A DNA stretch of 64,000 bases, from assembly GCF_002812205.1 (NCBI RefSeq), contig NZ_NPEA01000008.1:189567-253566 (forward strand), in the 5' to 3' direction. How positions within the stretch are numbered: the first letter of the stretch is position 1; every line of letters starts with the position of its first letter. Source of the DNA: Leptospira neocaledonica. Lineage in GTDB: Bacteria > Spirochaetota > Leptospiria > Leptospirales > Leptospiraceae. This document shows, piece by piece, positions 8,172 through 18,532 of this stretch. The position numbers and the translations under genes are program-made. The notes under the pieces are model-generated. The model did not search any database, was not told where the DNA came from, and saw only the letters and a list, made by a program, of their open reading frames with translations.

Positions 8172-10175
8172 TTATCTAGTCAAATTAATGATCAGGTTCA
8201 ATTTTTCAGCGACTGTGATCACATCTTGGACTCTAGTTTTATCCACAAGCACTGCGGTTGGTCCAATCTCGTCCAGAACGATCTTCTTCCCTTTGATCTG
8301 ACCAAGTAGAAGTTCCATCACGTTCTGATCTTTGGTTCGGACAAGTACACAATCTTCTGCAACTTCTACTACAGGCAGGTTTCCACCCCAATCTTCTAAT
8401 AAGAATAAAAGGTTTTGGGCCAGTTCCGCTTTACTAGAAGCTTTTAAGAAGTCTACGAACTCATTCGTTTTGTATCCCAGAAGAATTCCTAATTGGTAGG
8501 CTTCCTTGGTCAGAACGAAAGTATAAACCCTGTCGTAATCTTTGAGTTCTGTGAACGCTTTTAAAAGATGAATTCCGTAAATAGAAACTTTTTCCGGGAA
8601 TGCGATCACGGAGAAGTCCGGGTTGATTGTAATACCACCCTTCTCCGTAACTCCCGCGAGTTCTCCCGTCTGGAAGAAGTATTCTCCCAGCTTGGAAAGA
8701 GTCAGGAATCGGTTCGGATATTCTACTTCTAATAATCCGAATAAATGCAGATAGAAGATCGCACTCATGATCTCCTTACGAAGATCTGCCAGATCCGTCT
8801 GGAAATTTTTAGTGCGGAAGCCCGGGCTAAAGATCAGATGTTCTCTGATAATATTGGAGAAAATAACGGAAAGATGGATACGTTTGGACTTGATGATCAA
8901 GTTCACACATTTGTCCAAGATCATCTTATCATAAAAAGGCATTTCCGTAGGTTGGAAAACTTCCGGAGGGTTAACACGTTTCATTCTAGCCTCGTTCACC
9001 TCATGGATGACGAGTTTCATGATCTCGAAAATATCTTTGCTAAGAAAACCGTCTAGGTCTCCTCTCAGGATAATATTTTCCCCTTTGATATCTGCCAGAT
9101 TCAAAAGTTTCAGGATAGGAAGAATGAGTTCCATCTGATAGATCTGGCTTTTTTCCGGGAAAATACTGATATCCGGATTTAATAATTCCTGTTCTGTTCT
9201 TTTATGATCCGCTTGTTTTACTTTGCCGGATTTTGCCAGAACCAAACCTTTTCTACTAATATAAGAAAGTAACTTTTTAGTATTTAAGAAGAAGTCCAAC
9301 TCGTTCGTTGCGAGTTTTTCCTGTCTTTGGCGAGTTCCTTTTTTAACGGAAGGAAGAATCGGATTGTTTTGGATATATTTAAGAAGTTCTTCCGGAAGAG
9401 CGAAAATTCTTACGAACTTCTCCTCTACGAAACAAACGTCCGCAATCATTCCCTTTTCGACCAATGCAGGAATAATGGTCTCGTACTTGCCTCTGCTCAT
9501 TACGATAAAACTTCTGATATCGTCCGCGTCAGCCGCACCACCACTCAAATAGATCCTAACTACAGTATCTCTCTCCAATTCGGATAAGGATACGATAGCC
9601 GCCTCATACGCCTCGTCAGAAGTCGCGTGAGTAATAAACTTACGAATACTGTCTATCTTTGCAGGAGCCTTAACTGCTTTTTTCCATTCATTGGAAATAT
9701 CAGTCAGCTTCTTACGATCTAGAAGTTTTTCGACGGAGACTTTGTATTTGTCTCCTTTCAGATTTTGGTCTAAAGAAACTAAGGCTGCCAGCTCGTCGAA
9801 AGCATGGTACTTATCCAGGTTATTGGTAAGTCTTTCTCTGTTTTTTCTTTGGTATACGAGTTGGTATTTGCGGAGAAGGTTAAGTTCCATCTCCACGTTG
9901 ATTGGTGGAATGTTTACTTTTCGGGAAATCTCTCCCAAAGTGAGAACATTCTTATTTTTTAAGATAGAAGTATAAATATTAACTTGGAGTACAGTGAGTT
10001 TTTCCAGTACACCTTTGAGGTAGAACTCATCTAGAAAACTGTCGAAAAGGAACTTAACGTTCTTATTCTTTTCTTTGAACGGAAGTTTTGGAATGTTCCA
10101 AAGAGCGGCTGTCTTCTTTAGGTCGTTCAGTTCGAGTTTTTCTAATTCTTGCAATAAAACCGATTCGCCACTCAT
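8172..10175 (-). CDS. XPB/Ssl2-like helicase C-terminal-domain protein without motor
   Basis: 667 residues. The C-terminal part matches in layout the Helicase_C_3 domain of bacterial XPB/Ssl2-like proteins: [14 protein letters not shown] near residue 515, then a stretch with [10 protein letters not shown], a [12 protein letters not shown] helix and FLLEDWGG near residue 595. The N-terminal half is helical with winged-helix-like repeats. No Walker A or DEAD/DEAH motif is seen, so it is probably a DNA-binding or scaffold protein rather than an active helicase. It is divergent from the UbiB-family gene. The family assignment is by pattern only; the cellular role is unknown. Confidence 0.65.
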   Translation of the reverse strand: MSGESVLLQELEKLELNDLKKTAALWNIPKLPFKEKNKNVKFLFDSFLDEFYLKGVLEKLTVLQVNIYTSILKNKNVLTLGEISRKVNIPPINVEMELNLLRKYQLVYQRKNRERLTNNLDKYHAFDELAALVSLDQNLKGDKYKVSVEKLLDRKKLTDISNEWKKAVKAPAKIDSIRKFITHATSDEAYEAAIVSLSELERDTVVRIYLSGGAADADDIRSFIVMSRGKYETIIPALVEKGMIADVCFVEEKFVRIFALPEELLKYIQNNPILPSVKKGTRQRQEKLATNELDFFLNTKKLLSYISRKGLVLAKSGKVKQADHKRTEQELLNPDISIFPEKSQIYQMELILPILKLLNLADIKGENIILRGDLDGFLSKDIFEIMKLVIHEVNEARMKRVNPPEVFQPTEMPFYDKMILDKCVNLIIKSKRIHLSVIFSNIIREHLIFSPGFRTKNFQTDLADLRKEIMSAIFYLHLFGLLEVEYPNRFLTLSKLGEYFFQTGELAGVTEKGGITINPDFSVIAFPEKVSIYGIHLLKAFTELKDYDRVYTFVLTKEAYQLGILLGYKTNEFVDFLKASSKAELAQNLLFLLEDWGGNLPVVEVAEDCVLVRTKDQNVMELLLGQIKGKKIVLDEIGPTAVLVDKTRVQDVITVAEKLNLIINLTR

Positions 10176-10370
10176 ACCACTGACCGAAAGTATCGTTCGA
10201 GAGCCATACTCTAATTCTCGCCGCTCCCGTAAACTAAAATACGGTCTTCTCGGCGGAACATGGCAAATAGACCCGAGTTCTTTTCTCTAGGTTCCTTTAT
10301 CCCGAACGGAGGTTCTTTTCTCCCTGATTTGGATTGTGTTCCTCTCAAGTTATCTTAATCTGGAGCTGAA

Positions 10371-11672
10371 ATGCCCGGATTCTTAGAACAACTTCTCCAA
10401 GGGGTAAACAGCGCTAGTCGTATAGTGACCAGTAGTTATGTTTTTTCCACCAAAACCATCCTACTTTTAAAGGATTTGGCTACAGGAGGAAGCGGATCCC
10501 GTAATATTCCGGTCCGATTGAGAGAAGCGTTTGAAGAATTAGGCGCAACGTATATTAAATTAGGCCAATTCATCGCATCGGCGCCTTCTCTCTTCCCTGA
10601 AGAGATCGTAACGGAGATGCAAAAATGTTTGGATTCCGTACGACCTCTCTCCTTCTCAGAGATCCAAAAAGTATTAAAAAAAGAATTGGGTAGGAATTAC
10701 CAAAACTTATTCCAAAGTATAGATCCAGTTCCGATGGCATCTGCCTCCATCGCACAAGTCCATTCAGCAGTGACAAAAGACGGTTTGGACGTGGTGATAA
10801 AGGTGCAAAGGCCTGATATAGAAGGCGCATTAGGAGCAGATCTCAACCTTCTATTCTTAGCATCTAAATTATTCGAAGTATTCGTACCGGGCTTGAACAA
10901 ATCAGGACTTTCCGAAATGGTCGGAATGTTTCAATCCTCTATTTTAGAAGAAATTGATTTTATAAAAGAAGCAAATAATTGTGAAGAATTCGAAAGATAC
11001 CTTCTTTCTTCCGGAGAAACCAGAGCAAGAGTTCCCAAAATTTACAGAGAACTTAGCACCAAAAGAGTTCTGGTTATGGAAAAATTCTATGGGGCTCCTA
11101 TTATAGACGAAACTTCTCTTCGTAAATTCAGTAAGGATCCTTCTAAAACACTTTCGGACGCTTTGGAGATCTGGTTTTCCACACTTTCCAAGTCCGGTTT
11201 CTTTCATGCGGACGTACATGCAGGAAATCTAATGATCTTAAGAGATGGAACAGTAGGCTTTATTGATTTCGGGATCGTAGGAAGAATTTCTTCAAAAGTC
11301 TGGGAAGGCCTAATGATCTTTTTAGAAGGCCTTGCGTTGAATAGAACGGATAGGATCGCAAGCGGTCTTGTTCGTATGGACGGAACCGCTAAAGGTGTTG
11401 ATGAGAAAAAATTAGCCAAGGACCTAGAGACAGTCTTTGATCAAATGAGTAAGATGGTCTTAGATATACAAATGGGAGAACTGGATGCTCTCGACGAACG
11501 GAAGATGAATGCTATCCTTTTCGAATTCAGAGATATTTCTGACAGGAACGGATTAAAAATCCCGAAAGAATTCGGACTTCTAGTGAAACAAATCTTATAC
11601 TTTGACAGATATATCAAATCATTCGCACCGGAGTTAGATCTGATCCGGGACAGGGAAAAATTTATCAGATGA
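10371..11672 (+). CDS. ABC1/AarF/UbiB-family protein kinase-like protein
   Basis: 433 residues with the hallmarks of the ABC1 (UbiB/COQ8/AarF) atypical kinase family: the KxGQ motif in [10 protein letters not shown] near residue 62, ASIAQVH near residue 125, the lysine in VVIKVQRP near residue 143, the catalytic [10 protein letters not shown] near residue 281 and the metal-binding GFIDFGIVG near residue 298. Family members support quinone or other isoprenoid-lipid metabolism at the membrane, probably as ATPases. GGAGC precedes the ATG. Its TGA overlaps the feoA ATG by four bases (ATGA), so translation is coupled to the iron genes. Confidence 0.88.
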   Translation: MPGFLEQLLQGVNSASRIVTSSYVFSTKTILLLKDLATGGSGSRNIPVRLREAFEELGATYIKLGQFIASAPSLFPEEIVTEMQKCLDSVRPLSFSEIQKVLKKELGRNYQNLFQSIDPVPMASASIAQVHSAVTKDGLDVVIKVQRPDIEGALGADLNLLFLASKLFEVFVPGLNKSGLSEMVGMFQSSILEEIDFIKEANNCEEFERYLLSSGETRARVPKIYRELSTKRVLVMEKFYGAPIIDETSLRKFSKDPSKTLSDALEIWFSTLSKSGFFHADVHAGNLMILRDGTVGFIDFGIVGRISSKVWEGLMIFLEGLALNRTDRIASGLVRMDGTAKGVDEKKLAKDLETVFDQMSKMVLDIQMGELDALDERKMNAILFEFRDISDRNGLKIPKEFGLLVKQILYFDRYIKSFAPELDLIRDREKFIR

Positions 11673-11902
11673 AATCCAAACTTTTCGAATTAGAAGAGGG
11701 AGAATCCGGAAAAATTACCGGAATTAAAAACGAATCCGGAAAAACGGGACTGGTCCGAAACCTATTAGATATGGGTTTTCTTCCTGGAACAAAAATCACT
11801 GTGGTCCGAAAATTCCAAGACCAAGATAAGATGATCGTAAAATTGGGGCTTGTTCGATTGGCCATTCGGAAATTAGAAGCGGATCTTCTGGAATTGAACT
11901 AG
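11669..11902 (+). CDS. feoA: FeoA-domain protein, ferrous iron uptake
   Basis: 77 residues, the usual FeoA size, with an SH3-like beta fold pattern: GKITGI, the [12 protein letters not shown] turn and a closing [14 protein letters not shown] strand. FeoA is a small cytosolic partner that supports Fe(II) transport by FeoB. The ATG overlaps the preceding stop, and feoB starts three bases after its own stop, so the three genes form one unit. Confidence 0.9.
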   Translation: MKSKLFELEEGESGKITGIKNESGKTGLVRNLLDMGFLPGTKITVVRKFQDQDKMIVKLGLVRLAIRKLEADLLELN

Positions 11903-11905
11903 TTT

Positions 11906-14047
11906 ATGAAATTATTAAATACTGAAATACAAAATCCGGAGCCTAAAACGGAGACGTTCCGGGTATTACTGACTGGAAATCCGAACTGTGGCAAGTCTAC
12001 ACTATTCAATAGGCTTACAGGCCTCCGACAAAAAACGGGAAATTATCACGGGGTCACGGTAGAAAAAGCGGAAGGAACAATCAGTAAGGAAGACAGAACT
12101 GCCTATCTAGTAGATCTTCCTGGCGCTTATAGTTTAGGCGGAGAATCGGAAGACAAACAAGTAACGACCCGTATTCTTCTTTCCAGGGAATCGGAAGACA
12201 AATTGATCTTCGTATTGGATGCAGTTGCGATAGAAAGAGGACTTCAATTTTTAATGCAGGTATCTTCTCTCAAGATTCCTATGATAGTCGCTGTCACAAT
12301 GAACGATACCTTGGAAAAGAAAGGGGTTCATTTAGATCTGAAAGTTTTATCCAAGGCATTCGGAGTTTCTTTTTATTTCGTAAACCCCAGATCAGGAGAG
12401 GGTGTAGAATTTTTGGAAAAAGTTTTAACTGATCCTTCTTCTTACCAGATCCCAAATCCTAATTTTTCCTGGGACAAAAAAAGAACGGCACTCATTGAAT
12501 CCGTACTTTCTAAACTTTCCGTAAATGATCCTGACTCGGTCAGATTCGTATTAGAAAACAGTTTTAAAGAATTCAGCGGAGAAACTCTACAAACTGGACT
12601 TCCTTCCGCCGAGTTTTTCCCCGAAAAAACCCGGGAATTCATTCACTCCGAATGGCAGAAATCTAAATTAGAATTTTCTTATGGAGAAGAATTGGTCCAA
12701 AGATCCATCTGGATCAAAAAACTTTTGTCCAAATCTGTTTCGGGTTCGGAAATTGCCGAAAAAGGGATCTTAGGATTTGCTGATAAAATACTTCTCCACC
12801 CCATCTGGGGACTTACGATTTTTTTAGGAATCATGGCTCTTGTATTCCAATTCTTATTCACATGGTCAGAAGTGCCCATGGATTGGATAGAAGCAAGAAT
12901 AGGAGATCTAGCGGATCTTGTAGGGAATTATTTGCCGGAAGGACCGGTGCGTTCCCTAATCCAAGAAGGAATGATTGGAGGGGTCGGAGCAGTTTTAGTT
13001 TTCATTCCTCAAATTAGTCTATTATTCCTATTCATAGGAATAATGGAAGAAAGTGGTTATATCGCTAGAGCTTCCTTTCTAATGGATAGATTGATGGGAA
13101 GATTCGGTCTTTCAGGAAAATCTTTTATTCCATTACTATCCAGTGCTGCATGCGCAGTGCCTGCAATCATGGGGACAAGAACCATCGAGAACAAAGCAGA
13201 CAGACTTACTACAATTTTAGTATCACCTTTGATCACCTGCTCTGCCAGATACCCGGTTTACATTTTAGTAATAGGGACAGTTTTTTCTGCAGAGCCAGTG
13301 TTCGGGATCTTCTCCCCAAAAGTTCTAGCATTATTCGGTCTTTTCTTATTGGGAATGTTTGCTTCGATGGGAGCGGCCTTTTTATTTAAAAAAACGTTTT
13401 TCAGATCGGAACCAGCTTACTTTTTGATGGAACTACCTAGATACCAGTGGCCTTCTCTCAAAAGTTTATTTTTTACAGTTTATAAAAAGATCAAAGCATT
13501 CATAGAGAACGCAGGAAAAGTAATTCTATTCATTTCAGTCATTCTATGGTTCTTAGCAAATTATCCAAGGGTAGAAGGTTCCAAAACGGAGAATTTAAGT
13601 CCGCCACAAGCAAAGTCCCTACAAATCTCAGAATCATATGCGGGAAGAATGGGAAAAATGATGGAGCCTATCTTAGAACCGATCGGTTTCGGGTGGAAAA
13701 TGGGACTTGGGATCATTACTTCATTTGCAGCTAGAGAAGTAATGGTATCCACATTGTCCATCGTATACGGAGTCCAAGGAGAAGATTCCGAAGACGAAAA
13801 TCTTAAGGAAGCCCTCAGAAAAGACAAGGATCCGGAAACCGGAAAACCTGTTTGGACAATTGCAAGTGCCTTAAGTTTACTCGTGTTTTTTGCATTCGCT
13901 TGCCAATGTATGTCTACTCTTGCCGTAGTGAAAAAGGAAACAAACTCTTTATTCTGGCCGTTTTTTATGTTTACATACATGACAATTCTTGCATATACTT
14001 CCTCTCTTTTAGTTTTCCATTTTTCTAAATTTTTAGGCTGGAATTAA
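11906..14047 (+). CDS. feoB: FeoB, ferrous iron transporter with GTPase domain
   Basis: 713 residues. The N-terminal G domain has G1 GNPNCGKST near residue 25, G3 DLPG near 71 and, at the G4 position, TMND (threonine replacing the usual asparagine of NxxD). The helical GDI-like region follows, then a membrane domain with two inverted gate repeats: the [16 protein letters not shown] segment near residue 412 and the [15 protein letters not shown] segment near 606. It imports Fe(II) across the cytoplasmic membrane. Length is normal for the family. It follows feoA by three bases and precedes the LTA-synthase-like gene by two bases, so iron supply would be its regulatory context, though no Fur box was identified. 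Confidence 0.95.
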   Translation: MKLLNTEIQNPEPKTETFRVLLTGNPNCGKSTLFNRLTGLRQKTGNYHGVTVEKAEGTISKEDRTAYLVDLPGAYSLGGESEDKQVTTRILLSRESEDKLIFVLDAVAIERGLQFLMQVSSLKIPMIVAVTMNDTLEKKGVHLDLKVLSKAFGVSFYFVNPRSGEGVEFLEKVLTDPSSYQIPNPNFSWDKKRTALIESVLSKLSVNDPDSVRFVLENSFKEFSGETLQTGLPSAEFFPEKTREFIHSEWQKSKLEFSYGEELVQRSIWIKKLLSKSVSGSEIAEKGILGFADKILLHPIWGLTIFLGIMALVFQFLFTWSEVPMDWIEARIGDLADLVGNYLPEGPVRSLIQEGMIGGVGAVLVFIPQISLLFLFIGIMEESGYIARASFLMDRLMGRFGLSGKSFIPLLSSAACAVPAIMGTRTIENKADRLTTILVSPLITCSARYPVYILVIGTVFSAEPVFGIFSPKVLALFGLFLLGMFASMGAAFLFKKTFFRSEPAYFLMELPRYQWPSLKSLFFTVYKKIKAFIENAGKVILFISVILWFLANYPRVEGSKTENLSPPQAKSLQISESYAGRMGKMMEPILEPIGFGWKMGLGIITSFAAREVMVSTLSIVYGVQGEDSEDENLKEALRKDKDPETGKPVWTIASALSLLVFFAFACQCMSTLAVVKKETNSLFWPFFMFTYMTILAYTSSLLVFHFSKFLGWN

Positions 14048-14049
14048 TA

Positions 14050-16005
14050 ATGATAAAAAGGCTGCCGACAAACCTTAGGATAATTTTATTTTACTCCATT
14101 AGTTTTTTGATCCTTTTAACTGTTTTTAGATTTGTATTACTCTTCATCTACTTCTCAAAATTGGGAAACTCCCCTATTAGCGAAGTAATTTCCTCCTTTT
14201 GGATCGGAATTCGGTTCGATCTATGTGTGATTTCGATAGTGATCGGGCCATCCTGGATCTTATCTTCTTTATATTATCCAAATCGTTGGAAGTTCTATCG
14301 GTATATTTGGGGAATTCTTCCTATTCCATTATTCTTATGGATGACAGGGCATTTGATCGGAGACACGATCTATTTTGGAGAAGCCGACAAACATTTAGGA
14401 TACGAAGGATTTGTATTTTTAGGAAAAGATCTGATCATACTAATAGAAGCCGGGATCAAGAATGACACATTAAAAGTGATCTTGGGACTGATTGGAATAT
14501 TCACAGGGCTCCCCGCATTAATTTATCTTTTTATAAAATACAACGGATATCAGTATTCTTCGCAAAACAGAACCAAGGAATTGGCCCAAATCCCGATTTC
14601 GATCATTTTATTACTGCTTTTGTTTAGAGGAGGAGTCCAGCCCAGACCATTACGATCCACGGAAGCAATTCATTCGGAAAATCCTTTTTTGAACCAACTT
14701 CCTTTGAATGGTGTGTTTACCACGATCATGGATCTAAAATCCAAATCAATTCTTCCTGAATTACAAATGTCTAATAGTGAATCGATCCGGATCGTACAAA
14801 CAGAAATCGATTACCCTGGTGCAAAATTTATAGATCCTGAATATCCACTTTTAAGGGAAACATTAGAGACCAGAAAAGAAACTCCTCCGAATATAGTGCT
14901 TATTCTTCTGGAAAGCTGGACAGGAAAATTCCTGAAGCCGAACGGGGATGGAATTGTAGGAGGCAAAGAACTCGCTCCTAATTTTAACTCCTTAGCAAAA
15001 GAAGGAAGATACTTTCCTAGATTTTTTGCCACTGGCGGAAGGACAGTAAACGGTCTCATGTCCGTTCTCACGGGAATTCCAGATCGTCCAGGAATCACAG
15101 TGGTGAGAACCCATCAGGTTTTAGGAAATTTCGGTGGTCTTGGGTCTTTATTAAAAACATTGGGATATTCTACATATTTCGTACATGGTGGAGATGTAGG
15201 ATTTGATAATATGAGTTTTCTTTTTCCTCATTGGGGGTTTGACAATATCATAGGAAAAGAAGAAATCGAAAAAACAGGAAAATATAAATCTGGGGCCTGG
15301 GGATTTTACGATGGAGATGTACTACAAGAACTCCATGAAACGTTATCAAAAGCAAAACAACCTTTTGCTGCGGTCAGCCTAACTCTTACCACGCATTATC
15401 CCTATCAAGTACCGGAAACAGGGCAGAGTCCTTATCCGGAAACGCTCAAAGATTCGGATTATTTTAATACTTACTCCTATTCGGACGAATCCATAGGGAA
15501 ATTTATGGAGAAGGCAAAAAAATCCTCCTATTTCCAAAATACCATTTTTGTATTTGTGGCGGATCATACTCATCATAGAGACTTGAATCCATTCGAAGAT
15601 CGTAATATTCCCTTCCTCATATATTCACCTAAATACGTAAAGCCGGGACTGGATCCGACGATCTCTTCTCAGTTGGATGTTATCCCAACAATCTTAGGAC
15701 TAGTAGGCAAGAAGGTAAAATTTTCTTCTTTTGGCAAGGACTTACTTTCGAATTCTTCTCAGCCAAAGGCAGGCGGTTCTTATTTTGCGTTTTCCAGCGT
15801 GATCGGTTGGATAGAGAATGAATACGCTCTTTATAGATCCACGGAAGGGGAACTCAGAGAAGCCTATCCAATGCCTTGGAGCGAGAACAAATCCAAGTGC
15901 GCCAAAATAAAGGAGACCTGCGATGAATATGAACAGAAGGCAAAAGCATTTCTAAATCTGAGCTATGAACTTTTAAATAAGAACCGGATCTTCCCGGAGA
16001 AGTAA
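14050..16005 (+). CDS. LTA-synthase/MdoB-like sulfatase-fold phosphotransferase
   Basis: 651 residues. Five hydrophobic segments occupy residues 10-190, followed by a large extracytoplasmic domain of the alkaline-phosphatase/sulfatase superfamily. Signature pieces are IVLILLESWTGKFL near residue 282, the nucleophile-threonine neighbourhood GGRTVNGLMSVLTG near 330 and the metal-binding VADHTHH near 505. Relatives transfer glycerol-phosphate or phosphoethanolamine groups to envelope glycans or lipids. The substrate here is not known. It is the last gene of the UbiB-feoA-feoB unit and is followed by a GC-rich hairpin. Confidence 0.85.
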   Translation: MIKRLPTNLRIILFYSISFLILLTVFRFVLLFIYFSKLGNSPISEVISSFWIGIRFDLCVISIVIGPSWILSSLYYPNRWKFYRYIWGILPIPLFLWMTGHLIGDTIYFGEADKHLGYEGFVFLGKDLIILIEAGIKNDTLKVILGLIGIFTGLPALIYLFIKYNGYQYSSQNRTKELAQIPISIILLLLLFRGGVQPRPLRSTEAIHSENPFLNQLPLNGVFTTIMDLKSKSILPELQMSNSESIRIVQTEIDYPGAKFIDPEYPLLRETLETRKETPPNIVLILLESWTGKFLKPNGDGIVGGKELAPNFNSLAKEGRYFPRFFATGGRTVNGLMSVLTGIPDRPGITVVRTHQVLGNFGGLGSLLKTLGYSTYFVHGGDVGFDNMSFLFPHWGFDNIIGKEEIEKTGKYKSGAWGFYDGDVLQELHETLSKAKQPFAAVSLTLTTHYPYQVPETGQSPYPETLKDSDYFNTYSYSDESIGKFMEKAKKSSYFQNTIFVFVADHTHHRDLNPFEDRNIPFLIYSPKYVKPGLDPTISSQLDVIPTILGLVGKKVKFSSFGKDLLSNSSQPKAGGSYFAFSSVIGWIENEYALYRSTEGELREAYPMPWSENKSKCAKIKETCDEYEQKAKAFLNLSYELLNKNRIFPEK

Positions 16006-16013
16006 AAGGGTCT

Positions 16014-16034
16014 CCCCACCCTTCCTGGGTGGGG
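16014..16034 (+). terminator. GC-rich hairpin after the UbiB-feoAB-phosphotransferase unit
   Basis: CCCCACCC pairs perfectly with GGGTGGGG across the five-base loop TTCCT, nine bases after the stop. No T-run follows, so efficiency is uncertain. Confidence 0.5.
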
Positions 16035-16100
16035 GCCGGTGCGGTGGTACCCGCCATCTCACGAAATCGGATATTTTTCCATCATTTTCTCTCCGAAGAT

Positions 16101-16118
16101 TTGTTGGAGCTCCTACAA
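16101..16118. repeat. Short palindromic repeat (copy a)
   Basis: TTGTTGGAGCTCCTACAA, a near-perfect palindrome in an intergenic gap. Similar copies occur at 18438, 18471 and 33906, and a shorter variant at 33961. Confidence 0.55.
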
Positions 16119-16243
16119 ACTCATTTGCTTTTAATTTCTTGCCTTCCAACTCAATCTTAATTCGCAGAGAAATTCTTCCCTTTCCGGCCGGGTATTCCGA
16201 TCTTAGTCTTAAGGGTACTCACCCCTGCACTTCAGGAGAAAGA

Positions 16244-17257
16244 ATGTCTTTTTCGAAAAGTTTTCGTTTGGAAGAAAAATGGGAGGTTGGCCCAGATTCT
16301 TCCCCATTTATAATCGCTGAGATCGGATTGAATCATAACGCAGATCCGGAATTAGGAAAAAAAACTATCCAGGCGGCAAAAAAGGCCGGAGCGGACGCGG
16401 TAAAATTCCAAACCTATAAGACCGAAAATTTTTTAGACATTAAAAATCCTAAAGCGAAAGTTCTGGTCGATATTTTCCAAACTTACGAACTTTCCGAAAA
16501 ACTACATATTGAATTCCAAAAAACGGCAAAAGAAGAAGGCCTTTTCTTTTTCTCTACTCCTTTGGATCCAGGAAGTGTGGACCTTTTGGTAAACATAGGA
16601 GTAAAGGCTCTTAAGATCGCTAGTGGAGATATAGTTAATAAACAACTTCTGCAAAAATGTGCAAATACTGGATTACCTTTATTCTTATCCAGCGGTGCTG
16701 CAGAAGGTTTCGAAGTCATTCGTGCACTAGAGTTTTTGGAATCCGAAAAAGTTAAAGATCTGGTATTATTCCATTGTGTTTCTCTTTACCCTACCCCTCC
16801 CGAAAAAGCGAATTTGCGAACTATTGAATATTATAAAAATATATTTAATGGTCCTCTAGGTTTTTCAGACCATACTGCAGGGAGTATCGCAGGCGCGTTG
16901 GCTGTGTCCTTAGGTGCGAGCGTATTGGAGAAACATTTTACCTTAGATAAAACTCTCCCAGGCCCGGACCATACCATATCTGTGGATCCTTCCGAACTAA
17001 AATTGTATGTAGAAAATGCAAAACTTGCATTTCAAATGAGAGGAGAAAAGAAGAAGATCGTGCAACCCCAGGAAGCTGGCGGCAGATTTTTTGGAAGAAG
17101 AGGATTATACGCAGATACGAACGGAAATCCTATCGCACTTCGTCCCGATCTAAGCCAAGAAGATAAAAGACATTTTGATTCCTGGAAATTGGATGAGGCG
17201 AATTCTCTCGTCAAACAAGGTAAAGGACCAAAACCGGGAGAATCTTTTATCTCTTAA
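16244..17257 (+). CDS. NeuB-family N-acetylneuraminate/pseudaminate-type synthase
   Basis: 337 residues from the ATG at 16244, which has AGGAGA five bases upstream; longer TTG starts lack support. The TIM-barrel of the sialic-acid synthase family is clear: AEIGLNHNAD near residue 25, DAVKFQTYKTE, FFSTPLDPGS, KIASGDIVNK, FHCVSLYPTPPEKANL, GFSDHTAGS and EKHFTLDKTLPGPDH. The enzymes condense phosphoenolpyruvate with an amino-sugar to form nonulosonic acids for surface glycans. The C-terminal antifreeze-like (SAF) part is short and degenerate. No other nonulosonate genes are adjacent, so substrate and pathway are open. Confidence 0.85.
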   Translation: MSFSKSFRLEEKWEVGPDSSPFIIAEIGLNHNADPELGKKTIQAAKKAGADAVKFQTYKTENFLDIKNPKAKVLVDIFQTYELSEKLHIEFQKTAKEEGLFFFSTPLDPGSVDLLVNIGVKALKIASGDIVNKQLLQKCANTGLPLFLSSGAAEGFEVIRALEFLESEKVKDLVLFHCVSLYPTPPEKANLRTIEYYKNIFNGPLGFSDHTAGSIAGALAVSLGASVLEKHFTLDKTLPGPDHTISVDPSELKLYVENAKLAFQMRGEKKKIVQPQEAGGRFFGRRGLYADTNGNPIALRPDLSQEDKRHFDSWKLDEANSLVKQGKGPKPGESFIS

Positions 17258-17258
17258 T

Positions 17259-18365
17259 ATGATTCGAAAAATCTGTCTTTTATTTACGGCTCTTTCTTTC
17301 GGTATATCCGCAGCTCCCAAGTCCTACGGCTCCTTGGGTTCCGAAGTGGATTTTTTGGATTTCGGAAAAGTGACGGTGGCACCCTTTTCCTATTCTGTAT
17401 CTTCTTCTTACGATGAAGAATACGGTGCATTTAATCTATTCGATTCTAATCCTAAATCCTATTGGTATTCTTCCGGAGAAAATAAACCTGAATGGATCAT
17501 CGTGGATTTCGGTTCCAAAAGATTGATCAACTCCATCGAAGTATTAGTGCCTATGTTCCGAGGAAAAAGAGCCACGGATGAATACGAGATTCAAGTTCTT
17601 CATCAAGAAAACTGGAAAACCATTTTTAAAAATGATAAAGTGGATTTAGTGAATCAACATAATCTTCCTCCGATTGATGCATCGATTCTTAGATTATATT
17701 TTCCTAAAAAAGAAGAAAAGAGTATAGTGATCGGTGAATTTAAGATCCTGCTCAATGGGACAGTCCTAAATTCGGTATCCAATCGATTCACTGGATACCA
17801 ATACCCAGTTCCAGATGGACTTCTTCCGGAAAAAGACTACCAACTTCCGGGCGCACCTAGGGAATATAGGAATGGGGTCCATAAAGGATTAGATATTTAT
17901 TATAAACGAGAGAAGATCGGTCCGCCCAGACGATTGACCTTTTCTGATGTTTTGGTATCTCCTGCTGACGGAACGATAATCCGTGCGGATCTAGATTATT
18001 CTCCTATGACACTTTCCGAATTCCAAAAATATTCTACTTTAGCCCAGAAAAACGGGGTTACTTATGTGGAAAAAGATTTTGGAGGCAGGCAGGTTTGGAT
18101 CGATCATGGGAACGGGGTTATGACCTCTTTCAACCATCTTTCTTCCATCAAGAAAGGGATTAAACTGGGTACAAAAGTAAAGGCCGGTGATGAGATCGGT
18201 AACGTGGGCAATTCGGGCCTAATGGGAGAAGCAAAAGGAAACGATGAAAACATCCATTTACATTTCGAGATCTGGGTGGACGGAGAATATCTAGGCGCCG
18301 GAGTTCCTACCAGCCAGATCCGAAAACTTCTACAGTTTTTCTTTTCTAAATCAAATTTGAATTGA
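17259..18365 (+). CDS. Secreted M23 (LytM-type) metallopeptidase with discoidin-like domain
   Basis: 368 residues from the ATG at 17259, one base after the upstream stop codon. A signal peptide (residues 1-19, ending around SAA) leads to a discoidin/F5-8C-like domain (FNLFDSNPKSYWYS, WIIVDFGSKRLINSI; about 45-160). The peptidase M23 domain follows (about 225-360), with metal ligands in GVHKGLDI and HLHFEI and the conserved VWIDHGNG and GNVGNSG. M23 enzymes cut peptidoglycan cross-links; the N-terminal domain may bind sugar. With all zinc ligands present it is probably active in the periplasm. Confidence 0.88.
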   Translation: MIRKICLLFTALSFGISAAPKSYGSLGSEVDFLDFGKVTVAPFSYSVSSSYDEEYGAFNLFDSNPKSYWYSSGENKPEWIIVDFGSKRLINSIEVLVPMFRGKRATDEYEIQVLHQENWKTIFKNDKVDLVNQHNLPPIDASILRLYFPKKEEKSIVIGEFKILLNGTVLNSVSNRFTGYQYPVPDGLLPEKDYQLPGAPREYRNGVHKGLDIYYKREKIGPPRRLTFSDVLVSPADGTIIRADLDYSPMTLSEFQKYSTLAQKNGVTYVEKDFGGRQVWIDHGNGVMTSFNHLSSIKKGIKLGTKVKAGDEIGNVGNSGLMGEAKGNDENIHLHFEIWVDGEYLGAGVPTSQIRKLLQFFFSKSNLN

Positions 18366-18373
18366 GAGACAGA

Positions 18374-18394
18374 GACTCTGAGTTTTAAAGAGTC
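18374..18394 (+). terminator. Hairpin after the M23 peptidase gene
   Basis: GACTCT (18374-18379) pairs with AGAGTC (18389-18394) around a nine-base loop. ATTTTT follows eight bases later, a weak terminator shape. Confidence 0.35.
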
Positions 18395-18404
18395 GCAGGG
18401 ATTT

Positions 18405-18528
18405 TTCACACAGAGGCACAGAGCCGCGGAGATTCATTTGTAGGAGCTCCAACATGTGGAATCTCTGATCTTGTAGGAATTCCTACATCAAGTCCTTTGT
18501 GTTCTCAGTGAACTCTGTGCGAAATACT
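18405..18528. repeat. Composite palindromic intergenic element (copies b and c inside)
   Basis: Two imperfect inverted arms, CACACAGAGGCACAGAG near 18406-18422 and its complement-like AACTCTGTGCG near 18511-18521, enclose two short palindromes: TTGTAGGAGCTCCAACA (18438-18454) and TGTAGGAATTCCTACA (18472-18487, perfect). It lies between converging genes. It looks like a dispersed non-coding repeat rather than a gene. Confidence 0.5.
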
Positions 18529-18532
18529 AAAT

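Noticed and set aside
8172..10175. Active DNA helicase
   Set aside because: Only the XPB-like C-terminal pattern is seen; no Walker A or DEAD/DEAH motif was found, so helicase activity is not claimed.
16139..16243. Upstream TTG extension of the NeuB-family gene
   Set aside because: The ATG at 16244 has a good AGGAGA site and the family motifs begin soon after; the extension crosses a palindromic repeat region.
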